Shown here: in pieces, positions 59,261 through 64,000 of the stretch
How positions within the stretch are numbered: position 1 is the first letter of the stretch
Layout of the letters: each line of letters opens with the position of its first letter
Assembly (NCBI GenBank): GCA_046296415.1
Contig: JBKBLN010000002.1
Span: forward strand, 1,086,430 to 1,150,429
Source of the DNA: CAYNRA01 sp046296415
Lineage (GTDB): Bacteria; Bacteroidota; Bacteroidia; Cytophagales; Spirosomataceae
Direction of reading: 5' to 3'
DNA length: 64,000 nt
The notes under the pieces: generated by a model
Seen by the model: the letters and a program-made list of their open reading frames with translations, nothing else
What the model was told of the DNA's origin: nothing
The model's database searches: none
Translations under genes and position numbers: made by a program

Positions 59261-61651
59261 TTATGGTTTGGTAGGGAATTGAAAATGATTGGTCCCCTCC
59301 TGTAAAGATAGAATTTGATTTTTCCAGACCAAAGTTCCTGTCAATGATTTAGGTAGTTGAATGTCGACCATCCAATTATTTTTTTCTAGACGATACTGAA
59401 CATCAATTAGACCCAGTGGATGGGGCATTACACCCCCAACATGGGTTAAAGCCCCGAGATGGGGTTGAATTTTCACCTTGGCAAAACCGGGTGCATCGCT
59501 ATCAATACCCAGAAGAGTCCTAAAAAACTCAATGTTTGGACTTGATCCCCACGCATGGCAATCGGACCGACTTTGATCTACATTGGATTTTTCAGCCCAA
59601 GTGGTCAAACCCATTTGCATGTTTTCTCTCCATTTATCTAGCCAAGAAAGGTACTCATTACCTAAACCTAGTTGGATTAATGCTTGATGAACATAATATT
59701 TAAAATATATTGAGGCTTGAGCGAGGGATGTGTCTGTTAGAATGGCTTGGGCTACTTGCTGGGATTTTTCGAGACCAGTTAAAATTGCCAAGGCGTTGGT
59801 ATGTTGAGAAAATACATCTTTTTCCTCGCGATCTGCCCAGAGATTACGGGTGGAGTCCCAATATTTTGCGCGTATGGTTTTAGCTAGTTTATTGGCTTCA
59901 ACTTGATATTCAGATGCCCAAATCTTATTTCCAAAATGGATTTCAAGGTCAACTGCCTTTTGGTAGGCATAAAGTAAAGTAAGGTCATATAAAGCGGAGG
60001 TTCCATTTTGCCCCACTGGCCCAACCCCGGCTTTCCAATCTTTGGTCTGATCCACCCAATCGGTAAACATCCAATGGGGTACCTCACGTAAAGAACCGTC
60101 CAGACGTTGGTATTTTTTGAAGTAAGCCAAAATTTGACGCATACCCGGGATTTTCTCTCGAACAAATCCCAAATCAGCCCCATACCGGCCGTAATCGTGT
60201 AACATTCCAATATACCATAACGAAAACGTTGGAATGTACTGAGGGGTGCGAGAAGGATGTCGGCTAAGGGTAATACCCTCAGGTTGGCGTGATTGATCGG
60301 CTTGATTTAAAGCGTTTTTCACCAAACGATCGTCCTGTGTATTGAATAAACTGACTAGGGCTTGAATTCGGCCATCTCCTATGTATTGGAGTTGTTCATA
60401 ATAAGGACAATCCATGTAGGTATCCATTGCACACAAACGTGCGGTTCGCCAACCAATATCGAGAATTTGGTGTAACTCTTGATTTCCTCCTGTTAGTTTA
60501 GATACGCGATCAAACGGATAACCTACAAATATACTCTCGATACCTTCCAGACGAAGGGGGATGTCGGAAGTTTGGATGGTCACTTGAAGGTAACGGTAGG
60601 TCCGAAAAGAGAGGGGTTCAAAACGTTGGTTGACGATTCCGGCAGATACCAAACTATCCTTCCGCCCGATCATCTTCTTTCCTTTCCATTCGTTTCGATT
60701 CCCTTTACTGGGAAAAGCCGAATACAATCCTTCTGCATATTGCAAAACTAAGGTGGCATTTTGTCCTGCACTAAATTGAAGTACTGGAAATGCATTGGTG
60801 AGATACCCTTGGTCGAGCATCACAATTCTCTTTGAATTAGCTGGAATGACCCAAGGTTTTTGCGGAGATGGCATTGGGAGTTCAGTAAAGGATGTCTCAT
60901 CGATTTGGGTTGCTGACCGAAATGACTCTGTCCGCAATTCCATTGCCGGTAAACTTGATGGAACTAATAACCAGCCACTGACCGTCCCATAAGGTCCTTG
61001 AAGGTCTTTGGGAACACCCGAACCAATGGACTTTGCAGGCAGCCAAGTTGTGTCCTGGAAATCAGGTGTACCTTGAATTTGGATCTGATTTTGGAGACGT
61101 CGAAACTCGCCTGGCCCTGACACATAATAAAAGGAGGATTGATGCGGTAGTGGGTGATAACTTTTATCCTCTTGCACCTTCCAAGTGGAATTGGTGTTGA
61201 TCATGACCTCATTGGCCGAATTTCCTTGTAAGATAAACCCAGTACGATGCGAGATTTGAGCCTCTTGAGTCCACTCCCCCTCGTTCCAAACGACAGCCAA
61301 AAGTAAATTCGGACCCTTTTTCAAGAAAGGGGAGATATCCACGGATTCATAATTCCAGTGATTCACATCTCCTCGAGCAGGCCCGATACTAGCTAACTTT
61401 CCATTTACGTATAGTTTGTATCGATTATCCGCTGAAACATGAATGATAAACTTTTCTATATCCTTTACTAGCTCAAAGGTTTTCCCAAACACAAAAATAC
61501 CATACTCCTGATTCTTGGCATGTGGGTGGGTTATCCATTGGGCTGGCCAATTCTGAAAACGGAGGTCGGTGCCTTGTGCCCAAGAATTAAATTGTATCAA
61601 AATAGAACAACTGAATAGAATACAAAAAAGAATACGATAGGCGGGTTTCAT
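59261..61651 (-). CDS. GH78-type alpha-L-rhamnosidase-like protein
   Basis: A 796-residue exported protein with a signal peptide ending near FNSWAQG. The N-terminal beta-sandwich domains include NWPAQWITHPHAKNQEYGIFVFGKTFEL and DNRYKLYVNGKLASIGPARGDVNHWNYESVDI, typical of GH78 domain D. The catalytic (alpha/alpha)6 barrel begins at about residue 385, with DTYMDCPYYEQLQYIGDGRIQAL as the acidic block. Classical GH78 enzymes have an RDERxGWxGD pattern, so this is a variant subgroup and the substrate is uncertain. A -7 box (TAGATTTG on the minus strand, plus 61685-61692) lies 34 bases upstream. Confidence 0.82.
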   Translation of the reverse strand: MKPAYRILFCILFSCSILIQFNSWAQGTDLRFQNWPAQWITHPHAKNQEYGIFVFGKTFELVKDIEKFIIHVSADNRYKLYVNGKLASIGPARGDVNHWNYESVDISPFLKKGPNLLLAVVWNEGEWTQEAQISHRTGFILQGNSANEVMINTNSTWKVQEDKSYHPLPHQSSFYYVSGPGEFRRLQNQIQIQGTPDFQDTTWLPAKSIGSGVPKDLQGPYGTVSGWLLVPSSLPAMELRTESFRSATQIDETSFTELPMPSPQKPWVIPANSKRIVMLDQGYLTNAFPVLQFSAGQNATLVLQYAEGLYSAFPSKGNRNEWKGKKMIGRKDSLVSAGIVNQRFEPLSFRTYRYLQVTIQTSDIPLRLEGIESIFVGYPFDRVSKLTGGNQELHQILDIGWRTARLCAMDTYMDCPYYEQLQYIGDGRIQALVSLFNTQDDRLVKNALNQADQSRQPEGITLSRHPSRTPQYIPTFSLWYIGMLHDYGRYGADLGFVREKIPGMRQILAYFKKYQRLDGSLREVPHWMFTDWVDQTKDWKAGVGPVGQNGTSALYDLTLLYAYQKAVDLEIHFGNKIWASEYQVEANKLAKTIRAKYWDSTRNLWADREEKDVFSQHTNALAILTGLEKSQQVAQAILTDTSLAQASIYFKYYVHQALIQLGLGNEYLSWLDKWRENMQMGLTTWAEKSNVDQSRSDCHAWGSSPNIEFFRTLLGIDSDAPGFAKVKIQPHLGALTHVGGVMPHPLGLIDVQYRLEKNNWMVDIQLPKSLTGTLVWKNQILSLQEGTNHFQFPTKP

Positions 61652-62210
61652 AATCTAAAAAGTAAGTTTGACTTAGGTAAATGGCAAATCTACAAAGAAC
61701 TGGTAATCAAAGGTAAGTGAAAAAAATCTAACAATTTTAATTAAAAATCAAGGATAGAATCGCAGTACCCCCTTCAAATTACTTTTATTTTCTAGACTAA
61801 AATAGAAATTCATTTTACATATATAGGACCACTCAGATTGTTTTGTGTTTATCTTTATTGCTATTTAAGTATAATATTTATCCTAATCATAAATTTTTCT
61901 TTACTTTTATTTGACAATTTAAAACTTTGACTTAGTTTTGAACTCATCTAGAGTAACCTCCAAATCTCCTTAAAATGAACAGCCAAATCAACTCAACCTC
62001 GTTAAAGGAATAATATATTCCAATAAACTTACCTTTAATTCAGGAAAGTGAGCTTTTTCTATTTTTTACGCAAAAAGCATAAGTAAAAATTAGGGCATAC
62101 TAATTTTATTTTTTCTTTATTTTTAATTATTCCAAAAATAATAAAATAAGGTATGAATTAAATTTTTACCATGTAGTTTAAAAAGTCAAGAATATTTCCT
62201 CCTAAACTAA
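61652..62210. other. AT-rich intergenic region with long leader of the Ig-repeat gene
   Basis: No gene is supported in these 559 very AT-rich bases. It contains the -7 box of the GH78-type gene (61685-61692), the promoter at 61910-61940 and a leader of about 264 bases. The leader has weak hairpins, including GGAAT/ATTCC around 62008-62022 and GCTTTTT/AAAAAGC around 62050-62080. Confidence 0.6.
61910..61940 (+). promoter_or_regulatory. Promoter of the Ig-repeat surface protein gene
   Basis: TTTG at 61910-61913, 19 bases, TAGTTTTG at 61933-61940, both exact matches to the Bacteroidota boxes. Transcription from near 61947 would leave an untranslated leader of about 264 bases. Confidence 0.6.
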
Positions 62211-64000
62211 ATGAACATGAAACGGCAAATCAAAACTGCCCGAATGTCTGTATATAGACATTTGTTGACACTCCTTCTTTTCGGGCTAATTCCGATGCTA
62301 TCTAAAGGTCAAATAGAAGTGAGTGTTCCTTTTCCGGAAGGATTTTTCGGAGCACAAGGTGCCAATGCACAACAGGCCAATAATATCAGTCTGTATAACA
62401 CCCTTGGAATTCAACGGACCTTTTTTATTCAGTCTACCGCCAGTGGTCGATTTGAAATTCAAGGTAATGATGTCATCGGGATATGTCGCATTCAATTCAC
62501 GAATGGCAGTACCCTAGATATTCCAGGAACCATCACATGGAGGGTAACTTCACCCGGTAATGTGGTGGAATTATTTGGATTTATTCCTCGATCAACCGTC
62601 AATACGAGTTTCACGTATGGTACCAATAATACCTATAACATCGTTGGGGGTGTTGCACGGGGAAATACCAACATTGGAATGAAAAAAATTGGATCAACAC
62701 TTTCCTTATCCAATTCGACCAACGTTAGTGGTAACGCAGCTACTGGTTCTACTGTACTAGATGAGTTAAATGCCTATCTTGATCAAACCATAAGCGTTGC
62801 CAATGTACCTATCGGACCTGTTACAGCCACCAGCCAAACCACCTCTGATACAACCCCTACCCTCACCGGAACCGCAACCCTAAGAACTGGTGAAACTTTA
62901 CAGATCTTAATAGATGGGAATGTGTATACTACTTCCAATGGCTTAAGTATCAATTCAAGCACAAATACATGGAGTTTAACGATTCCGGATGGAGATGCAT
63001 TGACTTTGGGAAATACGTATGATGTAACAGCAGTTATCACCAATTCAAATGGATATACCCTGCAAGGTAAGGGTACAGTAACTATTAGTAATACTGTTAC
63101 CGCCGGGACACTCGCCGGTAATCAAACGCTTTGCATCGCCGGTACATCTACCTTCTCAACCTCAGGTACCGCCGGTGGAACCTGGACATCCTCCGATCCC
63201 AACGTCGCCACTGTCGATGCATCCACCGGCGTCGTTACCGCCGTCGCTGCAGGTACCGCCACCATCACCTATACCGTCTCCGGACAGTCTGCCAACCGGA
63301 CCGTCACCGTCTCAGCCCCACCCAACGCCGGGACTCTCTCCGGTACTCAGGCCATTTGCGTCGATGCCACTTCCCAGATCTCTTCAAATGGAAACATAGG
63401 TGGTACTTGGACTTCCACCGACCCAACCGTCGCAACCGTTTCTTCGTCCGGACTCGTCACAGCCGTCGCTGCCGGTTCGGCCTCCATCCAGTACATCGTC
63501 GCTGGTTCAGGAGGCTGTGACAACGACACCGCTTCCATTGCCATCACCGTCACAAATAAACCTACCGCAGGGACCATCTCAGGTACCTTGTCAACCACCG
63601 TCGGAAACACCACCTCCCTCTCCATCTCTGGAAACAGTGCCTCCGGTTCATGGAAATCCGCCTCCAATACCATCGCCACCGTCGATGCCAATGGCGTCGT
63701 CTCTGGCGCTGCCGTCGGCGTGACCTCCATTTTCTATATCGTCGCCGGTTCCAACGGTTGCGACAACGATACCGCAACCGTTTCCATAACCATCACCGCG
63801 GCACCTACCGCCGGGACACTCGCCGGTAATCAAACGCTTTGCATCGCCGGTACATCTACCTTCTCAACCTCAGGTACCGCCGGTGGAACCTGGACATCCT
63901 CCGATCCCAACGTCGCCACTGTCGATGCATCCACCGGCGTCGTTACCGCCGTCGCTGCAGGTACCGCCACCATCACCTATACCGTCTCCGGACAGTCTGC
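62211..64000 (+). CDS. Repetitive Ig-like (BIG2) surface protein, 3' end beyond window
   Basis: An open frame of 596 codons that continues past the window edge. The signal peptide (HLLTLLLFGLIPMLSKGQ) follows a basic N-terminus. Residues about 30-185 are an unassigned beta-rich domain. About 190-290 form a bacterial Ig-like domain (TTSDTTPTLTGTATLRTGETLQILIDGN). From about 297 come tandem BIG2-type modules of about 75-80 residues with the signature GTWTSSDPNVATVDASTGVVTAVAAGTATITY. Three modules make one unit of 236 residues, and a second unit begins at 63807. The modules are richer in G and C (codons GCC, ACC and GTC) than the 5' part. It is probably a large adhesin, possibly a type IX cargo. 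Confidence 0.85.
   Translation, partial: MNMKRQIKTARMSVYRHLLTLLLFGLIPMLSKGQIEVSVPFPEGFFGAQGANAQQANNISLYNTLGIQRTFFIQSTASGRFEIQGNDVIGICRIQFTNGSTLDIPGTITWRVTSPGNVVELFGFIPRSTVNTSFTYGTNNTYNIVGGVARGNTNIGMKKIGSTLSLSNSTNVSGNAATGSTVLDELNAYLDQTISVANVPIGPVTATSQTTSDTTPTLTGTATLRTGETLQILIDGNVYTTSNGLSINSSTNTWSLTIPDGDALTLGNTYDVTAVITNSNGYTLQGKGTVTISNTVTAGTLAGNQTLCIAGTSTFSTSGTAGGTWTSSDPNVATVDASTGVVTAVAAGTATITYTVSGQSANRTVTVSAPPNAGTLSGTQAICVDATSQISSNGNIGGTWTSTDPTVATVSSSGLVTAVAAGSASIQYIVAGSGGCDNDTASIAITVTNKPTAGTISGTLSTTVGNTTSLSISGNSASGSWKSASNTIATVDANGVVSGAAVGVTSIFYIVAGSNGCDNDTATVSITITAAPTAGTLAGNQTLCIAGTSTFSTSGTAGGTWTSSDPNVATVDASTGVVTAVAAGTATITYTVSGQS
63099..64000 (+). repeat. 708-bp tandem repeat unit in the adhesin gene
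   Basis: Bases 63099-63292 recur without any difference at 63807-64000, an offset of 708 bases (236 codons). One full unit (63099-63806) contains three related modules, two of which end in a GGCDNDTA or NGCDNDTA turn with a Cys. The second unit is cut by the window edge. Confidence 0.9.

Noticed and set aside
63131..63833. Several Arg/His/Tyr- or Pro/Ser-rich reading frames in the adhesin repeats on both strands
   Set aside because: They are side effects of the GCC/ACC/GTC codon pattern of the real frame and resemble no protein.

Overview
The window reads as a chromosomal segment of a Bacteroidota bacterium, most likely of the order Cytophagales. Several features support this: a SusC/SusD pair, type IX secretion parts (PorT-like, PorP/SprF-like and a gliding-motility type C-terminal domain protein), bacillithiol synthesis (BshC), DUF2795, DUF3667 and DUF5916 proteins, menaquinone-type UbiE/MenG, and promoters of the Bacteroidota form TTTG-N19-21-TAnnTTTG. 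No rRNA, CRISPR array, transposase or prophage was seen. Genus cannot be fixed by eye.

Layout. 1-9.6 kb is housekeeping: murF (cut by the left edge), ahcY, a GNAT acetyltransferase, bshC, an MnmD-like tRNA methyltransferase, DUF2795, cutC, porT, ubiE/menG, pyrD and csaA. 9.7-19.8 kb is a small polysaccharide utilisation locus: SusC, SusD, a LamG lipoprotein and a GH144-type (glycoamylase domain) lipoprotein, with a divergent SusR-like one-protein sensor/regulator. 19.7-23.2 kb holds a DUF3667 membrane protein and a LiaF-like/LytS/LytTR signalling operon with a candidate direct-repeat operator. 23.2-27 kb has an amine oxidase, a GreA-like protein and an MsbA-like ABC exporter. 27-32.5 kb has a DUF1080-PA14 secreted protein, a sugar-dehydrogenase-like cytochrome c protein and a GT39 glycosyltransferase. 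32.4-36.2 kb has an MBL-fold hydrolase, an NmrA-like/HxlR divergent pair around a 17-bp palindrome, and two membrane proteins, one an ion channel.

36.2-41.2 kb contains ileS, which is frameshifted and has lost its KMSKR signature, then a 700-bp non-coding region with a MITE-like element and other hairpins, then nadA. 41.4-47.6 kb has a degenerate GH37 trehalase-like lipoprotein, rnr and a DUF5916 protein. 47.6-51.3 kb has a Gfo/Idh/MocA oxidoreductase and a double-DUF1080 protein, divergent from an AraC regulator. This pair and the 27-31 kb genes suggest glycoside breakdown through 3-keto sugars. 51.3-56.3 kb has ruvB, a large CHU_C-domain secreted protein and a divergent PorP/SprF. 56.3-58 kb has a candidate structured RNA, a holin-IV-like membrane protein, hisIE, tRNA-Gly(GCC) and tRNA-Leu(UAA). 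58-61.7 kb has an FMN 2-hydroxyacid oxidase and a GH78-type rhamnosidase. The window ends inside a repetitive Ig-like (BIG2) surface protein whose 708-bp repeat unit is identical over the 194 bp where two copies can be compared.

The items most worth a second look are the damaged ileS, the MITE-like element, the candidate minus-strand RNA at 56.3-56.5 kb, the catalytically degenerate trehalase homologue, the LytTR-type operator and the large repeat adhesin.
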